Assembly (NCBI RefSeq): GCF_013408795.1
Contig: NZ_JACCCC010000001.1
Span: forward strand, 2,232,001 to 2,296,000
Direction of reading: 5' to 3'
DNA: 64,000 nt
Source: Spinactinospora alkalitolerans
GTDB lineage: Bacteria; Actinomycetota; Actinomycetes; Streptosporangiales; Streptosporangiaceae
Shown: positions 34,640 to 44,460 of the stretch, in pieces
Position numbering within the stretch: position 1 is the stretch's first letter
Layout: every line of letters begins with the position of its first letter
Translations under genes and position numbers: made by a program
The notes under the pieces: generated by a model
Seen by the model: only the letters and a program-made list of their open reading frames with translations
Databases searched by the model: none
What the model was told of the DNA's origin: nothing

Positions 34640-35596
34640 CTACTGCGTCGGGGAGGAGGCGTCGTCGAGGGCCTCGCGGATCTCGCGGGGCAGGACCACC
34701 CCCTCGGCGGAGAGGACGCCGCCGAGCTGGGCGGCGGTGCGCGGGCCCACGGTGGTGGTCGCGACGTTGGGGTGGTCGCGCACCCAGCTCAGGGCCACGG
34801 CGAGGGGGGAGACGCCCAGGCCGTCGGCCGCGGTGCACACCGACTCCACGACGCGCCTGCTGCGCTCGTCGAAGTAGGGCTCGACGTAGGGCGCCATGTG
34901 CGGCAGCGCGGCGCGGGAGTCGCTGGGGACGCCGTTGCGGTACTTGGCCGTCAGCACCCCCCGGCCCAGCGGGGACCACGCGATGAGTCCGGCGCCGCAG
35001 TCGGCCACCGCGGGGAGCTGGTCGATCTCGGCCCGCCGGTTCAGCAGCGAGTACTCCGCGCCGAGGGAGACGATCGGGGAGCGGCCGGCCGCCTGCCCCG
35101 CCCGCTGCCAGGTGGCGTACTTGGCGAACTGCCACGCGGCCAGGTCGCCGACGCCGACGTAGCGGACCCGGCCCGAGGCCACCGCGGCGTCCACCGCCGC
35201 GAGCGTCTCCTCCACCGGGGTCTCGGGGTCGTGGACGTGCAACTGCCACAGGTCGATGTGGTCGATCTGCATCCGGCGCAGCGAGGCGTCCAGCGTGGCC
35301 AGCAGGTGTCTGCGGGAGGTGTCGCAGGGCCGGTGCCGCTCCGGGGTGTGCCCGACCTTCGTGGCGATGATCACATCGTCGCGCCGTACGACGGTGCGCA
35401 GCAGTCGGCCGACGATGCGCTCGCTGTGGCCGCCGGTGTAGATATCGGCGGTGTCGATAAGGGTGCCGCCGGCGTCCACAAACGCGGCGAGCTGGTCGGC
35501 GGCCTCCTCCTCCTCGGTGTCCTTGCCCCAGGTCATGGTGCCCAGAGCGGTCCGAGAGACCCACAGGCCCGACCCACCCACCTGTCGCTGTTCCAT
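34640..35596 (-). CDS. Aldo/keto reductase
   Basis: A 318-residue (beta/alpha)8 reductase. It starts MEQRQVGGSGLWVSRTALGT, has LIDTADIYTGGHSERIVGRL with the catalytic Asp-Tyr region, ATKVG with the catalytic Lys, and QLHVHDPETPVEETL with the substrate-pocket His. NADPH-binding residues lie near GVSPLAVALSWVRDHPNVATT. Members reduce aldehydes and ketones; the substrate is unknown. It is divergent from uppP across a 399-bp gap. Confidence 0.88.
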   Translation of the reverse strand: MEQRQVGGSGLWVSRTALGTMTWGKDTEEEEAADQLAAFVDAGGTLIDTADIYTGGHSERIVGRLLRTVVRRDDVIIATKVGHTPERHRPCDTSRRHLLATLDASLRRMQIDHIDLWQLHVHDPETPVEETLAAVDAAVASGRVRYVGVGDLAAWQFAKYATWQRAGQAAGRSPIVSLGAEYSLLNRRAEIDQLPAVADCGAGLIAWSPLGRGVLTAKYRNGVPSDSRAALPHMAPYVEPYFDERSRRVVESVCTAADGLGVSPLAVALSWVRDHPNVATTTVGPRTAAQLGGVLSAEGVVLPREIREALDDASSPTQ

Positions 35597-35995
35597 GGCG
35601 CGGAGAGTACCGCCTCCCGGTGTCGGCGGCGTTGTGACGGGCGGAAAACGTGCCGGCGGAGCAGGGCGCGGGACAGCGAGCACCGTCCGTCGACGCGCAC
35701 CGCGCGCACCGGCGGCCCGCGCCCCGTCGCGGCGGGAAACGCCTGGGGCTGCCGGAGCGGGCGGGCACGGAGTAAGCTGCCGGGGTCCGCCCCCTAACTC
35801 GTCGAGCCGGTGCCGCGCGCCCCCTCGAGGTATGTCCAGCCCTATCTCGAATCCTCCGCCCAGGACCGCTGCGCCGCCGCGAGGGCGACCGGTCGGCTGG
35901 GAGCCGCCGTGGGCGCCGGCCGATCCGGCCGCGCGGTCCCCCGTCCCCGGCACGACCGCCGCCACAGCAACGACCAGCCAGGAGTCACTTCCGCC
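35597..35995. other. Intergenic region between the aldo/keto reductase and uppP
   Basis: This 399-bp divergent gap should hold both promoters. It is GC-rich with no open frame that looks coding. I can point only to a weak TAAGCT near 35773; no clear repeat was seen. Confidence 0.4.
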
Positions 35996-37129
35996 GTGTC
36001 CATCTTCGAGGCCATCATCCTTGGACTTGTCCAGGGATTGACCGAGTTTCTGCCGATCTCCTCCAGCGGCCACCTGCGGGTCGTCGCCGCCTTCTCCGGC
36101 TGGCCCGACCCCGGTGCGGCGTTCACCGCGGTCAGCCAGATCGGCACCGAGCTCGCCGTCCTGATCTACTTCCGCAAGGACGTCTGGAACATCCTCTCCA
36201 CCTGGTTCCGGTCCCTGGGCAACAAGGAACTGCGGCGCAACATCGACGCCCGGATGGGCTGGTACATCATCATCGGGTCCATCCCGATCGGCGTGGCCGG
36301 GCTGCTGTTCGAGGAGCAGATCGCCGCTCCCTTCCGCGATCTGCGGCTGATCGCGCTCACCCTGATCGTCTTCGGCGTCCTGCTGGGCATCGTCGACCGC
36401 TACGCCCGCAAGCACCGCGAGCTGACCGACCTCAACGTGCAGCGCGGCGTCGTCTACGGCCTGTTCCAGATGCTGGCGCTGATCCCGGGCGTCTCGCGCT
36501 CCGGCGCCACGGTCACCGGCGGCATGCTGCTGGGCTTCAAGCGCGAGGCCGCGGCCCGCTACGCCTTCCTGCTGGCCATGCCGGCCGTGTTCGCCTCCGG
36601 CGTCTACAAGCTCAAGGACATCGGCGGCGACCAGTACGCCGGCGCGGCCGCCACGATCATCGGCACCGTGGTCGCCTTCTTCGTCGGCTACGCGGTCATC
36701 GCCTGGTTCATGCGCTTCATCTCCACCAACAGCTTCATGCCGTTCGTCTACTACCGCATCGCCCTGGGCATCCTGATCCTGACGCTGGTGAGCTTCCGGG
36801 TGCTCGACCCCCAAGGCGGGGCGGAGGCCGAGGCCGCCTCCGGCGCCCGAGAGACCGTCCAGGAGGCGGAGTCCGAGTCCTCCGAGAGCCCCGAGCCCTC
36901 GCCCTCGGCCGAGCCCAGCCCGTCGGCGAGCGTGGACCCGGATACGGGCTGGCCCATCGACGCCGAGACCGGGCTGGCCAGGGACCCCGAGACCGGGCAG
37001 CACAAGGACCCGGTCACCGGTGAGCTCGTGCAGATCGACCCCGGCACCGGGCTGCCGATCGACCCCTACACGGGCCGGCCCTACGATCCCGCGGTCGTCC
37101 ACGGCGAGCAGACCCCCGCCGCCGGATAG
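35996..37129 (+). CDS. uppP: Undecaprenyl-diphosphatase with long repeat-rich C-terminal tail
   Basis: A 377-residue membrane enzyme that removes a phosphate from undecaprenyl diphosphate, recycling the wall-precursor lipid carrier. The BacA signatures are present: GLTEFLPISSSGHLRV near the N-terminus and IPGVSRSGATVTGGMLLGF. About eight membrane segments end near residue 265. A ~100-residue hydrophilic tail follows: Ser/Glu/Pro-rich, then repeated units of the form Asp-Pro-x-Thr-Gly (DPDTGWPID, DPETGQ, DPGTGLPIDPYTGRPYDP). That tail is not part of the usual enzyme. GTG 35996 has AGGAG about eleven bases upstream. Confidence 0.92.
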   Translation: MSIFEAIILGLVQGLTEFLPISSSGHLRVVAAFSGWPDPGAAFTAVSQIGTELAVLIYFRKDVWNILSTWFRSLGNKELRRNIDARMGWYIIIGSIPIGVAGLLFEEQIAAPFRDLRLIALTLIVFGVLLGIVDRYARKHRELTDLNVQRGVVYGLFQMLALIPGVSRSGATVTGGMLLGFKREAAARYAFLLAMPAVFASGVYKLKDIGGDQYAGAAATIIGTVVAFFVGYAVIAWFMRFISTNSFMPFVYYRIALGILILTLVSFRVLDPQGGAEAEAASGARETVQEAESESSESPEPSPSAEPSPSASVDPDTGWPIDAETGLARDPETGQHKDPVTGELVQIDPGTGLPIDPYTGRPYDPAVVHGEQTPAAG

Positions 37130-37212
37130 GGCCCTCCACGGCGCGGCGCCGCGCTCCGGACCGGCTCTCCTCCATCGCGGTCCGGACCGATCCTTTACTA
37201 GGGTTGGCTGCC

Positions 37213-37983
37213 ATGGCCATCCAACCGAAGGAGCCGGTGCCGGAGCGCGGCGCCGCCACCCTGCTGCTGGTCCGGCACGGACTCACCGCGGTGACGGGGA
37301 GCACGCTGGCCGGCTGGACCCCGGGAATCCACCTCGACGAGCGCGGCCGCGCGCAGGCCAAGGACGCGGCGGAGCGCCTGGCCGGACTGGACCTCGCGGC
37401 GATCGTGTCGAGCCCGCTGGAGCGCTGCCGCGAGACGGCCGAGGTGATCGCCCAGGCCCGCTCCGGCGGCCCCGATGCCGTCGTCGACGACCGGTTCGGC
37501 GAGTGCCGCTACGGCGACTGGACCGGTCGCCCGCTCAAGGAACTGGCCGCGGAACCGCTGTGGAGGGTCGTGCAGGCCCACCCCAGCGCCGCGCGCTTCC
37601 CCGGCGGGGAGAGCCTCGCCGAGACCTCCGCCAGGGCCGTCGCGGCCGTGCGGGACTGGAACGACCGGCTGCTCGCCGAGCACCGCGACCCCGTCTACCT
37701 GGTGTGCAGCCACGGCGACGTGATCAAGGCGATCGTGGCCGACGCGCTCGGCCTGCACCTGGACCAGTTCCAGCGCATCCAGGCCGACCCCTGCTCGATC
37801 ACCGCCATCCGCTACACCCCGACGCGCGCGTTCCTGCTGCGCCTCAACGACGTCGGCGAGTCCGCGGCGGGCCTGGCCCCGGCCCCGGGCGAGGCCTCCG
37901 GCGACGCCACCGTGGGCGGTGGAGCGGGAGCCCCCGCGCCCGGCGCCGCGCGGGAGACCGGAGCCGGTGAATCGCCACGGTAA
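37213..37983 (+). CDS. Histidine phosphatase (MSMEG_4193-type phosphomutase family)
   Basis: A 256-residue protein of the phosphoglycerate-mutase-like superfamily. The catalytic His lies in LLLVRHGLTAVTGSTLAG; the second His lies in YLVCSHGDVIKAIVADALGL. The proton donor is near GECRYGDWTGRPLKEL. The last ~40 residues are Gly/Ala/Pro-rich and look disordered. It lies between uppP and the DUF3090 gene, as does Rv2135c in M. tuberculosis. The substrate of this subfamily is not established. TTG 37204 is an in-frame alternative start. Confidence 0.82.
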   Translation: MAIQPKEPVPERGAATLLLVRHGLTAVTGSTLAGWTPGIHLDERGRAQAKDAAERLAGLDLAAIVSSPLERCRETAEVIAQARSGGPDAVVDDRFGECRYGDWTGRPLKELAAEPLWRVVQAHPSAARFPGGESLAETSARAVAAVRDWNDRLLAEHRDPVYLVCSHGDVIKAIVADALGLHLDQFQRIQADPCSITAIRYTPTRAFLLRLNDVGESAAGLAPAPGEASGDATVGGGAGAPAPGAARETGAGESPR

Positions 37984-38007
37984 CCATGATCCTCTAGGGT
38001 GCTAGGC

Positions 38008-38604
38008 ATGCCCGTGTTCCAATACGACCCTCCCGAGCGATTCGTGGCCGGCACCGTGGGCCAGCCGGGAGAGCGCACATTCTTTCTGCAGGCCACCGGT
38101 GGTGGCCGGATCACCAGCGTCGTGCTGGAGAAGGCCCAGGTGGCCGCGCTCGCCGAGCGCGTGGAGGAGCTCCTGGAGGAGGTCCGGCAGCGCTTCGGGG
38201 AACAGACGGGCGAGCCGACCGAGCAGGACGAGATCGACGACGCGCCCCTGGAGCAGCCGATCGAGGAGGACTTCCGCGTCGGCACCATGGCGCTGGCCTG
38301 GGACGCCGACTCCGGGCGCGTCATCATCGAGGCCCAGCAGTTGGACGAGAGCGCCGCCGAGGGCGAGGGCGAGGGCGAGGCCGAGGCCGAGGGCGAGGAG
38401 ATCGAGGTCTTCGCCGAGGACGTGCCCGAGGCCCGCGACGTGCTGCGCGTGCACCTCACCCCCTCGGCCGCGCGGGCCTTCGCCGGCCGGGCGATGAAGG
38501 TCGTCGCGGCCGGCCGGCCCAACTGCCCGCTGTGCGGGCAGCCGCTCGATCCGAACGGGCACATCTGCCCGCGCCAGAACGGCTACAAGCCCATAGGGCT
38601 GTAG
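38008..38604 (+). CDS. DUF3090 family protein
   Basis: A 198-residue conserved actinobacterial protein, unknown function. It starts MPVFQYDPPERFVAGTVGQP. A Glu/Gly/Ala run (EGEGEGEAEAEGEE) lies near residues 115-130. The C-terminus has a likely zinc-binding knuckle, CPLCGQPLDPNGHICPRQNG, with Cys-x2-Cys and His/Cys ligands. It is encoded between the histidine phosphatase and the kinase-like gene, the conserved order of this locus (Rv2134c-like), which suggests a shared process. Confidence 0.85.
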   Translation: MPVFQYDPPERFVAGTVGQPGERTFFLQATGGGRITSVVLEKAQVAALAERVEELLEEVRQRFGEQTGEPTEQDEIDDAPLEQPIEEDFRVGTMALAWDADSGRVIIEAQQLDESAAEGEGEGEAEAEGEEIEVFAEDVPEARDVLRVHLTPSAARAFAGRAMKVVAAGRPNCPLCGQPLDPNGHICPRQNGYKPIGL

Positions 38605-38715
38605 CCGAGGGGCCGCTCCGCGCGCCTGCGCACACCCGGCCGCGCGGTGCGCGGCCGATGGGCGACCATGGTGGGGGCGCGCCGGCGGATCCGGCCGGCC
38701 GACATTGGGGGTGTC

Positions 38716-39459
38716 ATGACCGCGTCGTTCGATCGCCGCACGGCGACCGATGCCCTGGCGCTGCTGCGCACCGGTGAGCTGACGATGGTGGGGCGCCTGA
38801 CCGACGCCTCCAACATCACCCTCTACTGCACGGTCGCCACCGACACCGCCGAAGCCGCCTGCGTCTACAAGCCCGTGGCGGGGGAGCGCCCGCTCTGGGA
38901 CTTCCCCGACGGCACGCTGGCCGGCCGCGAGATCGCGGCCCACGCGATCTCCGAGGCGCTGGGCTGGGCCATCGTGCCGCCCACCGTGTACCGCGACGGC
39001 CCCTACGGCGAAGGCATGGTGCAGCTCTGGGTGAACGGCGATGAAGCGGTCGACCTCGTCGCCCTCTCGCGCGACCGCGGCCACGCCGGCCTGCGCCGGA
39101 TGGCCGTCTTCGACGCCGTCATCAACAACTCCGACCGCAAGATCGGGCACCTGCTGCCGGTCCCCGACGGCCACCTCTACGGCTGCGACCACGGCGTCTC
39201 CTTCGCCGAGGACTACAAGCTGCGCACGGTGCTGTGGCAGTGGCAGGGCGAACCGCTGCCGGCGGAGGTCCCGGCGGCGCTGGCGGCGATGCGCGACCGG
39301 CTGCTGGACCCCGGTGACCCCTTGTCGGTCGAACTCGCCGCCCACCTCACCGAGGCCGAGCGCTACGCCCTCCGCAGCCGGGTGCAGATCCTGTGCGAGC
39401 ACGGGGTGCACCCCTATCCCTCCCCCGACTGGCCCTCCGTCCCCTGGCCGCCGATCTGA
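38716..39459 (+). CDS. SCO1664-family protein (PI3/PI4-kinase-like fold)
   Basis: A 247-residue protein of the actinobacterial SCO1664 family. It carries kinase-like elements: CVYKPVAGERPLWDF (ATP-site Lys region), FDAVINNSDRKIGHLL with the catalytic-loop Asn/Asp, and YGCDHGVSFAED with the metal-binding Asp-x-Gly-like element. ATG 38716 is preferred; an open frame extends to 38647. It follows DUF3090, as Rv2133c does next to Rv2134c. Its substrate is unknown. Confidence 0.82.
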   Translation: MTASFDRRTATDALALLRTGELTMVGRLTDASNITLYCTVATDTAEAACVYKPVAGERPLWDFPDGTLAGREIAAHAISEALGWAIVPPTVYRDGPYGEGMVQLWVNGDEAVDLVALSRDRGHAGLRRMAVFDAVINNSDRKIGHLLPVPDGHLYGCDHGVSFAEDYKLRTVLWQWQGEPLPAEVPAALAAMRDRLLDPGDPLSVELAAHLTEAERYALRSRVQILCEHGVHPYPSPDWPSVPWPPI

Positions 39460-39764
39460 AATCCGAGGCCGCGAAGTCAACGGTTCGGCGAGTCGACGTC
39501 AATCGATGTCCCGCAGGTCTCCCTGTGATCGAGCGTGCCCGGCAGGGCCGCGGTCAGCGCGCAGCGGTGGCCGCGCGAGAGGTCTCGCTCGGCTTCTTCG
39601 CGCTGGAGCCCGACCACCGGACTCGCGCCGGCGCTGACACCGCGGCCTTTCACGTCGCCGGCGCGCTGACGACAGCCTGATCCCGCAGGCTCCGGCCGGG
39701 GAGCTCTGGACCTTCATGTTCCTTGGCGACCGTCACCCGGCCCTGAACTTCGCGGCATTGGATT
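39460..39764. other. Intergenic region with possible decayed coding sequence
   Basis: This 305-bp convergent gap contains no convincing gene. The plus strand near 39524-39680 (frame starting at GTG 39524) and near 39710-39770 reads short protein-like pieces (LGFFALEPDHRTRAGADTA, FLGDRHPALNFAALDF) without a shared frame. They could be remnants of a lost gene or chance. No hairpin terminator stands out. Confidence 0.3.
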
Positions 39765-42203
39765 TCAGCGCTCAGCCCCCTCCTTGCGGCGGACGAGGCG
39801 GTCGTCCACCAGGCGGACGACGGTGATCAGCGCGGCGGCGACGGCGGCGACGGCGAGCGCGGTGGCCACCTTGGCCGGATCACTGACGTCGAGCGCGAAG
39901 AAGGCCCGGCCGACGGGGGTCAGCATGGCGGTGAGCAGCAGGCCGACCATCGCCGCGACGAGACCCGCCTTCCACCACACGTAGGGCTTGGCCACCAGCA
40001 GCAGCACCCACAGCGTGGTCGCGCACAGGGTGATGACGACCGCGGTGCGGTCGGTGAGTTCGGGCGTCGCCGCACCGTCCAGCACCATCAGGTAGGTGGT
40101 GATCGCGGCCGCGCCGCTGATCAGTCCCGCGGGAACGGCCAGGCGCAGGGTGCGGGAGACGAAGCCGGGGCGGGCGCGCTCGACGTTGGGGGCCAGCGCG
40201 AGGAAGAACGAGGGGATGCCGAAGGTGACCGCGTTGATGAGGGTCGCGTGGCGCGGGAAGAAGGGGTAGGCCACGGCCAGCACGCCGACGATGCCGGCCA
40301 TCGTCATCGAGTAGACGGTCTTGGTCAGGAAGAGGTTGGCGACCCGCTCGATGTTGCCGATGACGCGCCGGCCCTCGGCCACGACGTGCGGGAGGGTGGC
40401 GAACCTGTTGTCCAGCAGCACGATCTGGGCGACCGAGCGGGAGGCGGGGCTGCCGGAGCCCATGGCGACGCCGATGTCGGCCTCCTTCAGCGCCAGCACG
40501 TCGTTGACGCCGTCACCGGTCATCGCCACCGTGCGCCCGCGCTCGCGCAGGCCGCGCACCATCGACCGCTTGCGTTCGGGGGAGACCCGGCCGAAGACCG
40601 AGCCCCCGTCCACCGCCTCGGCGAGGCGTTCGTCGTCCTCGGGCAGGTCGCGGGCGTCGGCGGGGGAGTGCGCCCCGGGCAGCTCCAGTTCTCGGGCGAC
40701 CGCGCCGACCGAGGTCGCGTTGTCGCCCGAGACGACCTTGACCTCGACGTCCTGGTCGGCGAAGTAGCGCAGCGTGTCGGGGGCGTCGGCGCGGATCCGC
40801 TGGTCCAGCACGATCAGCGCCACCGGGGTCACGGGGCCGGGGGCGCCGGCGGAGTCGACCCGCTCCTCCCCCCGGCCCAGCAGCAGGACGCGCAGGCCCC
40901 GCGCGCCGATCAGCTCGGCCTGCTCGGCCGCCGGGCTCTCCTGGGCGGCGAGCACGTCGGGGGCGCCGATCACCCAGTGCCGCTCCCCTTCGGGCGTGCC
41001 GAAGCTCGCGCCGCTCCACTTGCGCGCGGAGGAGAACGCCGCCACCGCGGTGACCGGCCACGGGGGGACGGCGGGGTGGGCCTCGGCGACGGCCGCCATG
41101 CTCGGGTTCGGGTGCGGGTCGGCGCAGGCCAGCGCGGCCAGGACGGTGTCGACCGGGTGCGCGCCGTCGTCGCCGTCCAGCGCGAGCACCTCGGTGACGC
41201 GCATGCCGTCCTCGGTGAGGGTCCCGGTCTTGTCGGTGCACACGACGTCGACGCGGGCCAGCCCCTCGATCGCGGGCAGCTCCTGCACCAGGCAGTGGCG
41301 GCGGCCCAGCCGCACCACGCCGACGGCGTAGGCGATGCTGATCAGCAGGACCAGCCCCTCGGGGATCATGGACACCAGCGCCGCGACCATCCCGCGCAGC
41401 GCGTCGGCCAGCGGGCCGGAGACGGTGCCGCCCAGGGACTCCTCCATGGTTACGGTGCCGCCGAGGAACAACTGGCTGTAGACGAGCAGCGCGCCGACGG
41501 GGAAGAGCGCCCAGGTGATGAACTTCAGGATCCGGTTGACGCCGGAGCGCAGCTCGGAGTGGACCAGGGAGAACCGGCTGGCCTCCTCGGCCAGCCGCGC
41601 GGCGTAGGCCGCGCGGCCGACCTCGGTCGCGCGGAACCTGCCGCTGCCCGCGACGGCGAAGCTGCCCGACATGATCCTGTCGCCCGGCCGCTTCAGCACC
41701 GGATCGGCCTCGCCGGTGAGCAGCGACTCGTCGACCTCCAGGCCGGCGGCCGAGACGACCACGCCGTCCACGACGGCCTGCCCGCCCTGGACGAACTCGA
41801 TGACGTCGTCGATGACCACGTCCTGGGTGGCGACCTCGACCACCTCGCCGTCGCGCAGCACCCGGGGGCGGACGGCGTTGACGATCGCCAACCGGTCCAG
41901 CGTGCGCTTGGCCCGCAGCTCCTGCACGATGCCGATCAGCGTGTTGAACACGATGACCAGCGCGAACAGTCCGTCCTGCACGGGGCCGATGACCGCGATG
42001 ATGGCGAACAGCACGGCGACCATGGCGTTGATCCGGGTGAACAGGTTGGCCCGGACGATCTGGCCGATCGTCCGGCTCGCCCTGACGGGGACGTCGTTGG
42101 TCCGGCCCGCGGCGACGCGGTCGGCGACCTCCGCGGCCGTCAGGCCGCGCACCTCGTCGAGGACGGGTGCTCCGGCGAGCATCGGTTCACCTTGCTGGGG
42201 CAT
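39765..42203 (-). CDS. P-type cation-transporting ATPase (HAD-IC)
   Basis: An 812-residue P-type ATPase. Order: actuator domain with LLTGEADPVLKRPGD, membrane helices with the ion-site IPEGLVLL, phosphorylation motif CTDKTGTLT with Asp324, nucleotide-binding domain (shorter than in Ca2+ pumps) and hinge MTGDGVNDVLALKEADIGVA, then six C-terminal helices. The layout fits the P2/CtpE-like group of actinomycetes; CtpE of mycobacteria is linked to calcium uptake. The ion is not certain. ATG 42203 has GGAG five bases upstream; ATG 42182 is an alternative. It interrupts the otherwise conserved uppP-mshC neighbourhood. Confidence 0.9.
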   Translation of the reverse strand: MPQQGEPMLAGAPVLDEVRGLTAAEVADRVAAGRTNDVPVRASRTIGQIVRANLFTRINAMVAVLFAIIAVIGPVQDGLFALVIVFNTLIGIVQELRAKRTLDRLAIVNAVRPRVLRDGEVVEVATQDVVIDDVIEFVQGGQAVVDGVVVSAAGLEVDESLLTGEADPVLKRPGDRIMSGSFAVAGSGRFRATEVGRAAYAARLAEEASRFSLVHSELRSGVNRILKFITWALFPVGALLVYSQLFLGGTVTMEESLGGTVSGPLADALRGMVAALVSMIPEGLVLLISIAYAVGVVRLGRRHCLVQELPAIEGLARVDVVCTDKTGTLTEDGMRVTEVLALDGDDGAHPVDTVLAALACADPHPNPSMAAVAEAHPAVPPWPVTAVAAFSSARKWSGASFGTPEGERHWVIGAPDVLAAQESPAAEQAELIGARGLRVLLLGRGEERVDSAGAPGPVTPVALIVLDQRIRADAPDTLRYFADQDVEVKVVSGDNATSVGAVARELELPGAHSPADARDLPEDDERLAEAVDGGSVFGRVSPERKRSMVRGLRERGRTVAMTGDGVNDVLALKEADIGVAMGSGSPASRSVAQIVLLDNRFATLPHVVAEGRRVIGNIERVANLFLTKTVYSMTMAGIVGVLAVAYPFFPRHATLINAVTFGIPSFFLALAPNVERARPGFVSRTLRLAVPAGLISGAAAITTYLMVLDGAATPELTDRTAVVITLCATTLWVLLLVAKPYVWWKAGLVAAMVGLLLTAMLTPVGRAFFALDVSDPAKVATALAVAAVAAALITVVRLVDDRLVRRKEGAER

Positions 42204-42739
42204 CCGTTCTCCATATCGTGTCCGTCCGGGGCGACCGGGAAGGGGCCTCTCGGCGGTCGGTCGGGGCAGGCGAGCCCGCGCCGCCGCGGTGGGAGCCGCG
42301 CGGCGGCGGCGCGCACGTGCCGAGCCTAAGGGAGCGCGGACCGCCGCCGCGGCGATGCCCGCACCACACGCCGGGGTGTGTCCGCACTCCACTCCCTCTG
42401 CGGAAAACCACAGACGCCGTGTCGCGGACGGCTTTTATCCGGCTCTTATGTCGCGACTCTCTCGGGTGATGCGGCCGCCGCCGACACGGTCGCGGCCCGA
42501 TTCCGCCGGTCAAGGCGGTACGGCGGCCGGACCAGCCGAAGGCGGCGACGGAGATCCGATGCCGGGACGCGTCCGGCGGCACGCGGTGCCGATCGCCACG
42601 CCCCCTCCGGCGTAAACCGCAGGAAGATCGCACACGTCTATTTGAGGCCGATCCGGAAATGGGACGGCTGATCGCATCGTGTGCACCGTCGCGGCCGTAT
42701 CCGCGTGGGTCGTGCGGGGTAAGGAACTGCGAGTCCAAC
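42204..42739. other. Intergenic region upstream of the P-type ATPase and small membrane protein
   Basis: This 536-bp stretch has no frame with a ribosome site or protein-like composition. It presumably contains both divergent promoters. An AT-richer patch lies at 42400-42450. Nothing else was recognised. Confidence 0.35.
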
Positions 42740-42976
42740 GTGCTCAATCGACGACTGCGCCGGCGCGGAACCGGCGGACGAGACGGCCCGGAGCGTTCCG
42801 CGGCAGGGCCGTGCTGGGAGCCCGCCTCCTACTGGCTGCTGTACGTCGTCGCGCTGGCCGCCGCGCTGTGGCACTGGCGCTACGGCAACGACGTGCTGGC
42901 GGTGCTGTGCGTGCTGGCGGTGCTGTTCAGCGTCAGGCTGATCACCACGCGCAAGCGCCCCCGGCGCGGCCTGTGA
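42740..42976 (+). CDS. Small membrane protein, unknown function
   Basis: A 78-residue protein from GTG 42740 (an in-frame GTG at 42719 is also possible). The basic N-terminus (RRLRRRG) is followed by two adjacent membrane segments (YWLLYVVALAAALWHW and VLAVLCVLAVLFSVRLI) and a basic tail (TTRKRPRRGL), suggesting a two-helix protein with cytoplasmic ends. It lies about 100 bp before mshC. No ribosome site is clear, so both the start and the gene are moderately sure. Confidence 0.5.
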   Translation: MLNRRLRRRGTGGRDGPERSAAGPCWEPASYWLLYVVALAAALWHWRYGNDVLAVLCVLAVLFSVRLITTRKRPRRGL

Positions 42977-43079
42977 CGCCGGCATCGGCGTGCGGCGGCC
43001 CGCCCCGGAGGGGGATTCGTCTCATCCGGAGGCCTCCCCGCAGGGGGAAACCGCCGAGATGGGCGGATAGTCTCTTGGT

Positions 43080-44306
43080 ATGCGTTCTTGGTCTGCGCCC
43101 GACATCGTCCGCCTGCCCGGAAGCGGCGGGCCGCTCCGCGTCCACGACACCGTCACCGGCGCCCTGCGCACCACGAGTCCCGGGCCGACCGCGCGAATGT
43201 ATGTCTGCGGCATCACGCCCTACGACGCCGCCCACCTCGGCCACGCCTTCACCTACCTGACGTTCGACCTGGTCAACCGGGTGTGGTGGGACGCGGGCCA
43301 CGACGTCGACTACGTGCAGAACACCACCGACATCGACGATCCGCTGCTGGAGCGCGCCGACTCCAACGAGGAGGACTGGCGCGCGCTGGCCGAACGCGAG
43401 ATCCAGGTCTTCCGCGACGACATGACGGCGCTGCGCATCCTGCCGCCGCGCGCCTACGTGGGCGTCGTCGAGTCGATCGACCTCATCGTGGAGTTCATCG
43501 AGCGCATCCGCGAGCGCGGCGCGGCCTACGAGCTCGACGGCGACATCTACTTCTCCGCCGCGGCCTCGCAGGGCTTCGGCGAGGTGAGCGGGCTGAACCG
43601 CGAGGAGATGCTGGAGCTGTTCGCCGAACGCGGCGGCGACCCCGGGCGCAGCGGCAAGAAGGACCCGCTGGACTGGCTGCTGTGGCGGGCCGAGCGTCCC
43701 GGCGAACCCGCCTGGGACACCTCGCTGGGCCGCGGCCGGCCGGGCTGGCACGTCGAGTGCAGCGCCATCTCGCTGCGCGAGCTCGGCATGGGCTTCGACC
43801 TCAACGGCGGCGGTGACGACCTGGTCTTCCCGCACCACGAGATGGGCGCGGCCGAGGCGCGCTGCGCCACCGGCACCCGCCCGCACGCCCAGAACTACAT
43901 GCACGTCGGCATGGTCGGCCTGGACGGCGAGAAGATGTCGAAGTCCCGCGGCAACCTGGTGTTCGTCTCCGGGCTGCGCGCCGAGGGCGTCGACCCGATG
44001 GCGGTGCGCCTGGCCATGCTGGGCCACCACTACCGCACGGCCTGGGAGTGGACCGACGCCGAGCTCGCCGGCGGGGTCGAGCGCCTGGAGCTGTGGCGGT
44101 CCGCGGCTGCGCTGCCGGCCGGCCCCGACGCGATGCCGCTACTGGAGCGGGTCCGCGCCGCGCTGGCCGATGACCTCGACACCGCCACCGCCCTCGCCGA
44201 GGTCGACGCCTGGGCCCGCACCGCGCTGCCGGCCGGATCCGGTGACCCCGCGGCCCCGGCCCTCATGCGCGACACCGTCGACACCCTGCTGGGGGTCCGG
44301 CTCTAG
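43080..44306 (+). CDS. mshC: Cysteine:glucosaminyl-inositol ligase (mycothiol biosynthesis)
   Basis: A 408-residue cysteinyl-tRNA-synthetase-like ligase that joins cysteine to GlcN-inositol using ATP, in the penultimate step of mycothiol synthesis. It has [20 protein letters not shown] (zinc Cys43 and the HIGH-like motif), the Trp-His zinc region GWHVECSA, and KMSKS at 285-289. It is shorter than CysS because it lacks the tRNA-binding domain. [14 protein letters not shown] is the usual MshC start. TAGTCT lies close before the ATG, so the transcript may be leaderless. Confidence 0.95.
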   Translation: MRSWSAPDIVRLPGSGGPLRVHDTVTGALRTTSPGPTARMYVCGITPYDAAHLGHAFTYLTFDLVNRVWWDAGHDVDYVQNTTDIDDPLLERADSNEEDWRALAEREIQVFRDDMTALRILPPRAYVGVVESIDLIVEFIERIRERGAAYELDGDIYFSAAASQGFGEVSGLNREEMLELFAERGGDPGRSGKKDPLDWLLWRAERPGEPAWDTSLGRGRPGWHVECSAISLRELGMGFDLNGGGDDLVFPHHEMGAAEARCATGTRPHAQNYMHVGMVGLDGEKMSKSRGNLVFVSGLRAEGVDPMAVRLAMLGHHYRTAWEWTDAELAGGVERLELWRSAAALPAGPDAMPLLERVRAALADDLDTATALAEVDAWARTALPAGSGDPAAPALMRDTVDTLLGVRL

Positions 44307-44381
44307 GATCGCGGGCCCCGGCCCTTCGACGGCCGGGCGGCGGTTATCCGCTGTCCTCGGCCACCGGGGGTCTTCGACCTC

Positions 44382-44460
44382 AGCCGAAGGAGGGATCCGC
44401 ACGCCTCTCCGTCCTGGGGCGGGCCTTACCAACCCCCTGGGGCCGGGGCCTCCTTCGGCT
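44382..44460. other. Structured intergenic element with a 12-bp closing stem downstream of mshC
   Basis: AGCCGAAGGAGG (44382-44393) pairs perfectly with CCTCCTTCGGCT (44449-44460) around a 55-base internal region that is itself rich in G/C pairings. A further GGGGCC/GGCCCC pairing extends to about 44485. The element fills most of the gap 44307-44532. It could be an extended terminator of mshC or a structured leader of the 44533 gene. An open frame across it looks spurious. Confidence 0.5.
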
